From positions 930,001-994,000 of the forward strand of contig NZ_UAUI01000001.1 in the NCBI RefSeq assembly GCF_900455735.1: a stretch of 64,000 bases of DNA, in the 5' to 3' direction. This DNA is from Rhodococcus wratislaviensis. Lineage in GTDB: Bacteria > Actinomycetota > Actinomycetes > Mycobacteriales > Mycobacteriaceae. Shown piece by piece: positions 54,670-64,000 of the stretch. Within the stretch, counting starts at the first letter, position 1. Every line of letters begins with the position of its first letter. The position numbers and the translations under genes were made by a program. The notes under the pieces were generated by a model that worked only from the letters and a program-made list of their open reading frames with translations, was not told where the DNA came from and made no database searches.

Positions 54670-55173
54670 GTGATAATCCGCAAGCCCGTGAACGGCACAT
54701 CCTTCATCGGTAGGTCCGCGGTTGCCGTCGGCGCGGTGGTTCTCGCGCTGGGGATGTCGGCCTGCTCGTCCGACGACGCTTCCGACGCCGCGGCGACGAC
54801 GTCCGCGGCCACATCGTCGGCGGCAGCCGAGGCGGTTGCGGCCCCCACGTCGGAGGAACTGCTCGGCACACTCCAGCTGCTCGTGGATCCTGCCCGACCG
54901 GTCGACGAGAAGACCGCCGTGGTCGTCGACGGCGACGAACGCCGCCCGAATCTGGAGGCCATGACGGCGGCGATGGCCAACTACCCGGTGTCCTTCACGG
55001 TCACGGATGTGCAGGTAGAGGGCGATACCGCGACGGCGAACGTCGCGATCGTCAGCCCGCACGGCACGGCCGCTCCGACCGCGTGGACGTGGGAGAACGT
55101 CGACGGCACCTGGAAGGTGTCGGACGAGAGCACGTGCACCCTGCTGGGCATGGCACGCGCCGGCTGCAGCTAG
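54670..55173 (+). CDS. LppK/MTB12-like lipoprotein
   Basis: 167 residues from GTG 54670, with GAAAGGG upstream. Lipoprotein signal with lipobox GMSAC, Cys32, then an Ala/Ser/Asp-rich linker. The C-terminal domain (about 58-165) resembles the MTB12 (Rv2376c) low-molecular-weight antigen domain: TSEELLGTLQLLVDP, YPVSFTVTDVQVEGDTATA. Two late Cys (SESTCTLL-like and AGCS) may pair. Placed between mpa and trmI like LppK (Rv2116). Role unknown; an IdeR-like box precedes it. Confidence 0.82.
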   Translation: MIIRKPVNGTSFIGRSAVAVGAVVLALGMSACSSDDASDAAATTSAATSSAAAEAVAAPTSEELLGTLQLLVDPARPVDEKTAVVVDGDERRPNLEAMTAAMANYPVSFTVTDVQVEGDTATANVAIVSPHGTAAPTAWTWENVDGTWKVSDESTCTLLGMARAGCS

Positions 55174-55180
55174 TTTTCCT

Positions 55181-55215
55181 CCTTCGGCGGCGCCCTCTCC
55201 GGGCGCCGCCGAAGG
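55181..55215. terminator. Bidirectional terminator between lipoprotein and trmI
   Basis: A perfect 15-bp stem (55181-55195 with 55201-55215) and 5-nt loop, 7 nt after the lipoprotein stop and 6 nt beyond the convergent trmI stop (55222). Confidence 0.8.
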
Positions 55216-55221
55216 CGTGTC

Positions 55222-57072
<1,851 letters not shown>

Positions 57073-57076
<4 letters not shown>

Positions 57077-57909
57077 GTTCCGAGTCCTATTACGTACCAC
57101 TCGGTTCGGAAGCACTGAGTGCGCCGGACGTGGACTCGGACCGGAAGATCACCGTCGAGCGGTTCGACAGCACGGATCTGACGATCAGCGTGTGGGCCGA
57201 GACGATGCAGCACGGCGCTCCCCCGTCCGCGCTGCTCGTGCGAGCACTCGAGCGCTGCGCCCCACGCGACGACGTGCGTCTCACCCGGGTCGTGGTCGAG
57301 ATCCTCGGTCCCATCCCCATCGCCGAGCTCGAGGTCCGGTCCTGGGTGCAGCGACCGGGACGCCGGGTGGAGCTCGTGGTCGCCGAATTGTGGACCGTCG
57401 GCGACCGGCCCCGTGCCGTGGCGCGGGGCTCGGCCTGGCGGATGGAGACCGTCGACACCAGCGACGCCGTCCACGTCGTCGACCCGCCACTCGAACCGCG
57501 GTCCACCGGCCGGGACGGCAAGTTCAGCGAAGCCTGGAATTCGGGCTACCTGACGACCCTCGACTGGCGGTGGATCGCCGAGATGGGATGCGAGGGCCCG
57601 GGCAAGCTGTGGGCGAAGCCGCGGCCCACACTGGTTCTCGGCGAGACCCTGACGCCGCTGGAGCGACTGTTCTCCATCGCGGACATCGCCAACGGTGTGG
57701 GATCGAAACTCGACCCGGCGGACTGGACGTTCCTCAACACCGACCTCACCGTGCACATCTTCCGGGTCCCCGAGGGCGACTGGGTGGGGGTCAGCTCCGA
57801 AACCTCCATCGGACCCGACGGAGTGGGAATGTGTGCGGGCGTGCTCTACGACGAGACCGGCGCCGTCGGCCGGATCGCCCAGACCGTACAGGTCCGCGCC
57901 CGCCCCTGA
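57073..57909 (+). CDS. Thioesterase-like (hot-dog) family protein
   Basis: 278 residues from ATG 57073. Two hot-dog repeats of the acyl-CoA thioesterase-like family: SVWAETMQHGAPPSALLVRALE (about 43-64) in the first, and RPTLVLGETLTPLERLFSIADIANGVGS plus DLTVHIFRVPEGDWVGVSSE in the second, with the Asp/Asn of ADIANG. Probably hydrolyses or binds acyl-CoA; substrate unknown. ATGA-coupled to the RecB-like nuclease. Convergent with hisG. Confidence 0.85.
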
Positions 57910-57946
57910 TCGGAGCGAGCGCGGACCGTGTTGCGGTGGAACGGGA

Positions 57947-58798
57947 TCAGAGTGCGCGGCAGGACCGGATGTTGGACGCGAGGATGGCCTTGGCACCGAG
58001 GTCCGCGAGTTCGTCCATGACTCCGTTGTGGCCCTTGATCGGCACCATCGCCCGGACCGCGACCCAGTTCTCGTCGGCGAGCGGCGACAGCGTCGGCGAC
58101 TCCAGGCCCGGGGTGATCTTCAACGCGTCGTCGAGGATCGTCTTGGGGCAGTCGTAGTCGAGCATCAGGTTCTGCTGCGCGAACACGATGCCGCGCACCC
58201 GCTCGACCAGCTGGTTGCGCGCGGAATCGTCGGCGGGCGAACCGGCGCGCTCGATGAGGACACCCTCGGAGTCGCACAGGGTGTCGCCGAACGCGATCAG
58301 GTTGTGCTGGCGCAGCGTGCGGCCGGAGCCGACGACGTCGGCGATGGCGTCGGCGACGCCGAGCTGGATCGAGATCTCCACGGCGCCGTCGAGGCGGATG
58401 ACCGAGGCCTCGATCCCACGTGCGGACAGGTCGTCGCGCACCAGGTTGGGGTAGGACGTGGCGATCCGGAGCCCGGCGAGGTCCTCGACCGACCAGTCCT
58501 TGCCCGCGGGGGCGGCGTACCGGAATGTGGAGCGGCCGAAGCCGAGCGACAGCCGCTCGGAGACCGGAGCACCCGAGTCCCGGGCGAGGTCGCGGCCGGT
58601 GATGCCGAGATCGAGTTCACCGGATCCGACGTAGATCGCGATGTCCTTGGGGCGAAGGAAGAAGAATTCGACCTGGTTGGACGGGTCGAGGACGGTCAGG
58701 TCGCGGGAGTCGGTGCGACGGCGGTAGCCGGCCTCGCTGAGGATTTCGGCGGCGGACTCGGACAGCGAGCCCTTGTTGGGGACTGCGACGCGCAGCAT
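57947..58798 (-). CDS. hisG: ATP phosphoribosyltransferase (long form)
   Basis: 283 residues. First and feedback-regulated step of histidine synthesis. [16 protein letters not shown] (1-16), [20 protein letters not shown] in two blocks, and [18 protein letters not shown] (about 152-169, PRPP loop). A C-terminal ACT-like domain (about 210-283) binds His, so no HisZ is needed. 47 nt after hisE. Confidence 0.96.
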   Translation of the reverse strand: MLRVAVPNKGSLSESAAEILSEAGYRRRTDSRDLTVLDPSNQVEFFFLRPKDIAIYVGSGELDLGITGRDLARDSGAPVSERLSLGFGRSTFRYAAPAGKDWSVEDLAGLRIATSYPNLVRDDLSARGIEASVIRLDGAVEISIQLGVADAIADVVGSGRTLRQHNLIAFGDTLCDSEGVLIERAGSPADDSARNQLVERVRGIVFAQQNLMLDYDCPKTILDDALKITPGLESPTLSPLADENWVAVRAMVPIKGHNGVMDELADLGAKAILASNIRSCRAL

Positions 58799-58845
58799 GG
58801 CTGAGGGTTCCTTTCGGGAGCGGGTGGAGGAGTCTCGATCACCGA

Positions 58846-59127
58846 TCACAGATGTCGGTAGACGTCCTCGAGCTTCAGGCCCTTACCCACCATCAGCACC
58901 TGCGTCCAGTACAGCAGCTGAGAGATCTCTTCGGCGAGCGCCTCGTCGCTCTCGTGCTCGGCGGCGATCCACACCTCACCCGCCTCTTCGAGGATCTTCT
59001 TTCCCTGCGAATGGACGCCGGCGTCCAAGGCGGCAACGGTGCCGGACCCCTCGGGGCGGGTAGCGGCACGCTCGGTCAGCTCGGCGAACAGGGATTCGAA
59101 GGTCTTCACGAGGACCCATTGTTTCAC
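58846..59127 (-). CDS. hisE: Phosphoribosyl-ATP pyrophosphatase
   Basis: 93 residues from GTG 59127; a GTG at 59109 (MKTFESLF) is an alternative. All-alpha MazG-like fold: [19 protein letters not shown] with the metal-binding Glu residues, [14 protein letters not shown]. Hydrolyses phosphoribosyl-ATP to PR-AMP, the second step of histidine synthesis. Precedes hisG, an order shared, from memory, with mycobacteria. Confidence 0.95.
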   Translation of the reverse strand: MKQWVLVKTFESLFAELTERAATRPEGSGTVAALDAGVHSQGKKILEEAGEVWIAAEHESDEALAEEISQLLYWTQVLMVGKGLKLEDVYRHL

Positions 59128-59152
59128 GCCGCCGCGGACCTCTCCGAACCGG

Positions 59153-60046
59153 TCACCACCCGAGTGTGCGGCGACTCTCGAACCGGCGGACCTCGCCCGA
59201 ACGGGGATCGGTGAACTCGATGGCCCGCGCCAGCAACCGCAGCGGGGTCGAGAAGTCGCCGGGCTCGGATCGGCGGAAGTCCGGGTAATAGTTGTCGCCC
59301 TCGATCGGCAGCCCCAGCGACGACATGTGCAACCGCAGTTGATGTGTCCGGCCGGTCTTCGGTAGCAGCCGGTACCGCGCGCGGCCCTCCCGGGTCTCGA
59401 TCAGGTCGACGACGGTCTCGCTGTTCGGTTCCCCCGGTTCCTCCGTCGCCGTCATGATTCCGTGTTCCTTGACGATGCGGCTGCGGATGGTCCGCGGAAA
59501 GGCAAGCGCGGGGTCGTGGTCGGCGACGGCCTCGTATTCCTTGGTGACCTGCTGGGAGACGAACAGTTCCTGATACGCCCGGCGGTCTTCCCGCCTGATC
59601 AGGAACACCAGGACACCGGCCGTCATCCGGTCGAGCCGGTGTGCCGGCGTGAGGTCGGGCAGGTCGAGCGCCCTCCGCAGCCGCACCACCGCCGTCTCGG
59701 TGATGTGCGCGCCCCGCGGAATGGTCGCGAGGAAATGGGGCTTGTCGATCACCACGAGGTGGTCGTCGCGGTGGAGGACGTCGATCTCGAACGGAACCGG
59801 GATCTCGGGTGCGGGGTCGCGATAGAAGTACACGAAACGGGTCGGGGCATAACGGGTTCCGCGGTCCACCACCCGGCCGTGTTCGTCGACGACTTCCCCG
59901 CCGTCGATCAGCGACAGCCAGTGCGCCCGCTCGTCCGGGTACGTCTCGACCAGGAACTCGGCGACCGTCTTCGCGCCGTGGCCTGCCGGCATCCGGATGC
60001 GATCGGGACCGAGACCGTCGCGGACCGGCAGCGGCGCCCCGGCCAC
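59153..60046 (-). CDS. RluA-family pseudouridine synthase
   Basis: 297 residues from GTG 60046, one base after the trhO stop. Short S4-like N-terminal part ([33 protein letters not shown]), then the catalytic domain with HRLDR (136-140, Asp139 nucleophile) and [13 protein letters not shown]. Isomerises uridines in rRNA or tRNA; the exact site is unknown. Coupling with trhO, another RNA uridine modifier, is notable. Confidence 0.88.
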   Translation of the reverse strand: MAGAPLPVRDGLGPDRIRMPAGHGAKTVAEFLVETYPDERAHWLSLIDGGEVVDEHGRVVDRGTRYAPTRFVYFYRDPAPEIPVPFEIDVLHRDDHLVVIDKPHFLATIPRGAHITETAVVRLRRALDLPDLTPAHRLDRMTAGVLVFLIRREDRRAYQELFVSQQVTKEYEAVADHDPALAFPRTIRSRIVKEHGIMTATEEPGEPNSETVVDLIETREGRARYRLLPKTGRTHQLRLHMSSLGLPIEGDNYYPDFRRSEPGDFSTPLRLLARAIEFTDPRSGEVRRFESRRTLGW

Positions 60047-60047
60047 G

Positions 60048-60905
60048 TCAGCCCACCCGATTCTCGGTGCACTCGGCGCACACGAGCGCGAGTTCGCGGC
60101 CCCGGTCGTCCGGCAGATTCTCGTACCGGGACGTCGGGCCGCCACACCGGGTGCAACGTCCCAGCGTCTTGGCCTGGTCGCTGAACTCGATGTTCATCCG
60201 CTTGTCGAAGACGTACAGCGACCCCTCCCACAGGCCCGTGTCGCCGAACTCCTCGCCGTAGCGGACGATGCCGCCGTCCAGTTGGTAGACCTCGCCGAAA
60301 CCGCGCGAGCGCATCAGCGACGACAGGACCTCGCACCGCACTCCCCCGGTGCAGTAGGTGACGACGGCCTTGTCCTTCAGATGGTCGTACTTGCCGCTGT
60401 CGAGTTCGTGCACGAACTCGCGCGTGGTCGCCACGTCGGGCACGACGGCGTCCCGGAATCGGCCGATCTCCGCCTCGAAACCGTTGCGCCCGTCGAAGAA
60501 GACGACATCGTCACCGCGACCCTCGACCAGTCGGTGCAGCTCTTCGGGCGCGAGGTGGGTGCCGCCGCCGACGACGCCGTCCGCGTCCACCTTCAGCTCG
60601 CCCGGCGCACCGAACGTCACGATCTCCGACCGCACCTTGACGCTCAGCCGCGGGAAGTCGTCACCGAGCCCGTCGGACCACTTGATGTCGGCGTCCTTGA
60701 ACGGGGCATAGCTGCGCGTCCCCTTCACGTACCGCTTGACGTCGTGGATGTCACCACCGACCGTCGCGTTGATGCCGTGCTCGGAGACGAGGATCCGGCC
60801 GGTCAGGTTGTTCGCCTCGGCGAGTGTGTACTGCCACAGCCGTATCGCCTCCGGGTCGGCGAGCGGAGTGAACACGTAGAACAGCACGATTTTCGGGACA
60901 GCCAC
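60048..60905 (-). CDS. trhO: tRNA uridine-34 hydroxylase TrhO (rhodanese domain)
   Basis: 285 residues. The N-terminal YceA domain (about 1-100: [14 protein letters not shown]) and the rhodanese domain (about 120-225) with the active-site loop YCTGGVRC (Cys185). C-terminal Cys pairs (CTRCGG, CAECTE) probably bind zinc. Forms 5-hydroxyuridine at tRNA position 34 independently of prephenate. Followed after 1 nt by the pseudouridine synthase. Confidence 0.92.
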   Translation of the reverse strand: MAVPKIVLFYVFTPLADPEAIRLWQYTLAEANNLTGRILVSEHGINATVGGDIHDVKRYVKGTRSYAPFKDADIKWSDGLGDDFPRLSVKVRSEIVTFGAPGELKVDADGVVGGGTHLAPEELHRLVEGRGDDVVFFDGRNGFEAEIGRFRDAVVPDVATTREFVHELDSGKYDHLKDKAVVTYCTGGVRCEVLSSLMRSRGFGEVYQLDGGIVRYGEEFGDTGLWEGSLYVFDKRMNIEFSDQAKTLGRCTRCGGPTSRYENLPDDRGRELALVCAECTENRVG

Positions 60906-60920
60906 GGGAAACCAGACTAC

Positions 60921-61613
60921 CTAGAGACGGACGCCACTCCGCTGCGCCCACACCTCGACCAGGTCGGAACCGGTGAGACCCACGAGACTGTCCCGGAACA
61001 CCCGCCCCGGGCCGTCGGCCACCGCGATCTCGCACGGGACGATCAGGACGACGCACCCCGCGGCCTGCGCGGACGCCGCACCGGTGGGCGAGTCCTCGAT
61101 GGCGAGGCACTGCGACGGATCCAGACCCAGCAGTTCCGCGCCCCGCAGGTACGGGTCCGGATGCGGTTTGCCCGCCGGCACCTCGTCGCCGCACACCGAG
61201 TGGTCGAAGTGGTGCCTGCCGAGCGTCTCGAGCGCCCGCTCGGTGAGCCGGCGCTCGGTGTTGGTCACCAGCGCGGACCTCAGGCCGTGCGTCCGGACGG
61301 TCCGCAGTGCGTCGTGGGCGCCCGGTCGCCACGGGATCCCGTCGCCGAACAATTCCTCGACGCGGGTGAACATCCATTCCTTGGCCTCGGCGAGCGCCGC
61401 CGGATCCCGGTCGAGCCCGAGGGCGTCGAAGATGACGCCGAGGGCGTTGGTGCTGGACGCGCCGATCGTCTTCAGCCGCGTCTCCTCGGTCATCGGCCCG
61501 CCGAGGTGCAGCGACAGCTCGCGGACAGCGACGTCCCACATCTTCTCGGAATCGAGCAGCGTTCCGTCCATGTCCCACAGAACACCTGCGAGACCGTCGA
61601 CTGCCTCAGACAT
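60921..61613 (-). CDS. HAD-IA family phosphatase
   Basis: 230 residues from ATG 61613, which overlaps the metH stop by 8 bp. Motif I LWDMDGTLLDSE (nucleophile Asp14, acid/base Asp16), motif II ALVTNTE, motif III Lys in GKPHPDPYL and motif IV AIEDSPTG. A phosphomonoesterase of the beta-phosphoglucomutase-like branch; substrate unknown. Probably cotranscribed with metH. Confidence 0.9.
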   Translation of the reverse strand: MSEAVDGLAGVLWDMDGTLLDSEKMWDVAVRELSLHLGGPMTEETRLKTIGASSTNALGVIFDALGLDRDPAALAEAKEWMFTRVEELFGDGIPWRPGAHDALRTVRTHGLRSALVTNTERRLTERALETLGRHHFDHSVCGDEVPAGKPHPDPYLRGAELLGLDPSQCLAIEDSPTGAASAQAAGCVVLIVPCEIAVADGPGRVFRDSLVGLTGSDLVEVWAQRSGVRL

Positions 61614-64000
61614 TGAAGTACTTCGCTTCGGGGTGGTGCAGCACGAACGCATCCGTGGACTGCTCGGGATGCAACTGCAGTTCCTCCGACAATTTCACAC
61701 CGATCCGTTCGGGTTCGAGCAGGGCGACCATCTTCGCGCGGTCCTCCAGGTTGGGGCAGGCGCCGTACCCGAAGGAGTACCGGGCACCTCGGTAGGCGAG
61801 GTCGAAGAACCCGGACACCTCGGACGGGTCCTGCTCGGCCACGTTGTGACCGCCGGGCAGCACGAGTTCCTCGCGGACCCGTTGATGCCAGTACTCGGCC
61901 AGCGATTCCGTCAGCTGCACGCCGATACCGTGCACCTCGAGGTAGTCGCGGTACGCGTTGGCGGCGAACAACTCGTTCGCGAAGTCCGCGATGGGCTGCC
62001 CCATCGTGACGAGCTGCATCGGGAACACGTCGACCTGACCGGTCTCCTTCGCCTCGGTGCGGGACCGGACGAAGTCGGCGACACACAGGAAACGGTCGCG
62101 GTGCTGGCGCGGGAACGTGAACCGGAAGCGCTCCTCCGCGTCGGGTGTCGGGTCGGTGAGCACGACCACGTCGTCGCCCTCCGACACCGCGGGGAAGTAG
62201 CCGTACACGACGGCGGCGTGCGCGAGGATTCCCTCGGTGCTCAGCCGGTCGAGCCAGTATCGCAGGCGGGGGCGACCCTCCGTCTCCACCAGTTCCTCGT
62301 ACGTGGGACCGTCGCCGGAACGCTGCCCGCGCAGACCCCACTGCCCGAGGAACAGGGCACGCTCGTCCAGCAGTCCCGAGTAGTCCGACAGCGAGACACC
62401 CTTGACGATCCGGTTGCCCCAGAACGGCGGGCTCGGCACCACGATGTCGGTGGCCACGTCGGATCGCTCCGGCACCTCGATCGGGGTCTCGGCGGCCTTG
62501 CGCTTCTCCGCGATCCGCTTGGACCGCTCGTGCCGTGCCTTCCGTTCGGCCGCCTTCTCGCGGGCCGCGATCGCTTCCGGGCTGTCCGGGTCGGGTCCGC
62601 CGCCACGCTTGACGGCCATGATCTCGTCCATCCGGTGCAGGCCCTCGAACGCGTCGCGCGCGTAGCTGACGTCGCCCTCGTACACCTCGGCCAGATCGTT
62701 CTCCACATACGACCGGGTCAGTGCGGCACCGCCGAGGAGGACGGGGAACTTCTCCGCGACACCCTTGGCGTTGAGTTCCTGCAGGTTGTCCTTCATCACC
62801 ACGGTCGACTTCACCAGCAGCCCGGACATGCCGATGACGTCGGCCTTCTGCTCGATCGCCGCGTCGAGGATCGTCGCGATCGGCTGCTTGATGCCCAGGT
62901 TCACCACGTCGTACCCGTTGTTGCTCAGGATGATGTCGACGAGGTTCTTGCCGATGTCGTGGACGTCGCCCTTCACGGTGGCGATGACAATACGGCCCTT
63001 GCCGTCCTCGTCGGTGGCCTCCATGTGCGGTTCGAGGTATGCCACGGCCGCCTTCATCACCTCGGCGGACTGCAGCACGAACGGCAACTGCATCTGCCCG
63101 GACCCGAAGAGTTCGCCGACGGTCTTCATGCCGGACAGCAGCGTCTCGTTGATGATCGCGAGCGGCGGCTTCTCCTCCATCGCCGCGGTGAGGTCGTCGT
63201 CGAGGCCGTTGCGTTCACCGTCGACGATGCGGCGTTCCAGCCGCTCGAACAGCGGCAGCGCCGCCAGTTCCTGGGCGCGGGATTCGCGCGCCGACGCCGC
63301 GGAGACGCCCTCGAACAGTTCCATCAGCTTCTGCAGCGGGTCGTAGCCCTCGCGGCGGCGGTCATACACCAGGTCGAGGGCCGTTTCCCGTTGTTCGTCG
63401 GGGATCCGCGCCATCGGCAAGATCTTCGACGCGTGCACGATGGCCGTGTCCAGGCCGGCCTCGGTGCACTCGTGCAGGAACACCGAGTTCAGGACCTGCC
63501 GGGCCGCCGGGTTGAGACCGAACGAGATGTTGGACACGCCGAGGGTGAAGTGCACCCGCGGATGCAGCTTCTTCAGCTCGCGGATCGCCTCGATCGTCTC
63601 GATGCCGTCGCGGCGGACCTCTTCCTGACCGGTGGAGATCGGGAACGTCAGCGCGTCGATGATGATGTCGGACTCGTCGAGACCCCAGTTCACGGTGAGG
63701 TCTTCGAGCAGGCGCTCGGCGATGCGGACCTTGTGCTCCGCCGTACGCGCCTGGCCCTCCTCGTCGATGGTCAGCGCGACGACGGCGGCGCCGTGCTCCG
63801 TGACGAGCCGCATGATCTTCTGGAACCGGGAGTCCGGTCCGTCGCCGTCCTCGTAGTTGACGGAGTTCACGGCGCACCGGCCGCCGAGGTGCTCGAGGCC
63901 GGCCTGCAGGACCGCGGGCTCGGTGGAGTCGAGCATGATCGGCAGCGTCGACGACGTCGCGAACCGGCTTGCGAGGGCGGCCATGTCGACGGCACCGTCG
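61606..64000 (-). CDS. metH: Cobalamin-dependent methionine synthase, C-terminal part (5' end beyond window)
   Basis: 798 codons are visible; the homocysteine-binding domain lies beyond position 64000. Present: the pterin (methyl-THF) barrel from the edge (CAVNSVNYEDGDGPDSR, ALTIDEEGQARTAE), the cap domain (about 62.9-63.4 kb), the cobalamin domain with GDVHDIGKN (the His ligand) and GLLVKSTVVMK, and the AdoMet activation domain (RYSFGYGACPNLEDR). Remethylates homocysteine using B12. The same window holds cobKML for its cofactor. ATGTCTGA overlap with the HAD gene. Confidence 0.97.
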   Translation of the reverse strand, partial: DGAVDMAALASRFATSSTLPIMLDSTEPAVLQAGLEHLGGRCAVNSVNYEDGDGPDSRFQKIMRLVTEHGAAVVALTIDEEGQARTAEHKVRIAERLLEDLTVNWGLDESDIIIDALTFPISTGQEEVRRDGIETIEAIRELKKLHPRVHFTLGVSNISFGLNPAARQVLNSVFLHECTEAGLDTAIVHASKILPMARIPDEQRETALDLVYDRRREGYDPLQKLMELFEGVSAASARESRAQELAALPLFERLERRIVDGERNGLDDDLTAAMEEKPPLAIINETLLSGMKTVGELFGSGQMQLPFVLQSAEVMKAAVAYLEPHMEATDEDGKGRIVIATVKGDVHDIGKNLVDIILSNNGYDVVNLGIKQPIATILDAAIEQKADVIGMSGLLVKSTVVMKDNLQELNAKGVAEKFPVLLGGAALTRSYVENDLAEVYEGDVSYARDAFEGLHRMDEIMAVKRGGGPDPDSPEAIAAREKAAERKARHERSKRIAEKRKAAETPIEVPERSDVATDIVVPSPPFWGNRIVKGVSLSDYSGLLDERALFLGQWGLRGQRSGDGPTYEELVETEGRPRLRYWLDRLSTEGILAHAAVVYGYFPAVSEGDDVVVLTDPTPDAEERFRFTFPRQHRDRFLCVADFVRSRTEAKETGQVDVFPMQLVTMGQPIADFANELFAANAYRDYLEVHGIGVQLTESLAEYWHQRVREELVLPGGHNVAEQDPSEVSGFFDLAYRGARYSFGYGACPNLEDRAKMVALLEPERIGVKLSEELQLHPEQSTDAFVLHHPEAKYFNV

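Overview
The window looks like chromosomal DNA of a high-GC actinomycete, most likely Rhodococcus (R. jostii/opacus type). The reasons are a complete Pup-proteasome locus, F420-type split-barrel enzymes, a DprE2-like reductase, a stand-alone Ppm1, very high G+C with many GTG starts and ATGA/GTGA overlaps, and a large catabolic accessory region next to a conserved core region. The genus is inference. Comparisons with M. tuberculosis (Rv numbers) are from memory of its gene order, not from a search.

Accessory/catabolic half (1-30.1 kb). (i) 1-3.6 kb: a beta-oxidation set (thiolase, FabG-like SDR, acyl-CoA dehydrogenase cut by the window edge) with a divergent TetR regulator and two inverted repeats between them. 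(ii) 3.9-10.2 kb: two nitronate-monooxygenase-like flavoproteins, two LysR regulators, a metabolite:H+ symporter and a PNPOx-like flavoprotein. (iii) 10.3-17 kb: a tartrate/D-malate module (LysR, TtuC-type dehydrogenase/decarboxylase, 2-hydroxycarboxylate transporter, glycerate kinase, dedicated pyruvate kinase) that would carry tartrate to glycerate, 2-phosphoglycerate and pyruvate. A WhiB-like gene remnant sits between the last two genes. A lipoate-ligase-like gene follows. (iv) 18-29.5 kb: a two-subunit transketolase divergent from an IclR regulator, then an SDR, a complete RbsBAC-type ABC importer, an aldehyde dehydrogenase, a PRISE-like reductase and a flavin monooxygenase with an extra N-terminal region. 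The substrate cannot be assigned, so this is the best candidate for an undescribed pathway. A secreted cupin follows.

Core half (30.1-64 kb) is largely syntenic with M. tuberculosis Rv2070c-Rv2124c. It holds cobK-cobM-cobL with a DprE2-like SDR, an F420-type biliverdin reductase homologue, ppm1, an M24 peptidase, a 5'-3' exonuclease, a DUF4333 protein, helY, tatC, tatA, (panE), pafC, pafB, pafA, (a PAP2-diacylglycerol-kinase fusion), prcA, prcB, pup, dop, a Ddn-like enzyme, a NUDIX hydrolase, mpa, an LppK/MTB12-like lipoprotein, trmI, a RecB-like nuclease, a thioesterase-like protein, hisG, hisE, a pseudouridine synthase, trhO, a HAD phosphatase and metH (cut by the window end). The two genes in brackets are insertions relative to that order.

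Several perfect inverted repeats (terminators, an intercistronic tatA-tatC hairpin, a 20-bp stem inside cobK) and a likely IdeR box are visible. I saw no tRNA, rRNA, CRISPR array or insertion sequence.
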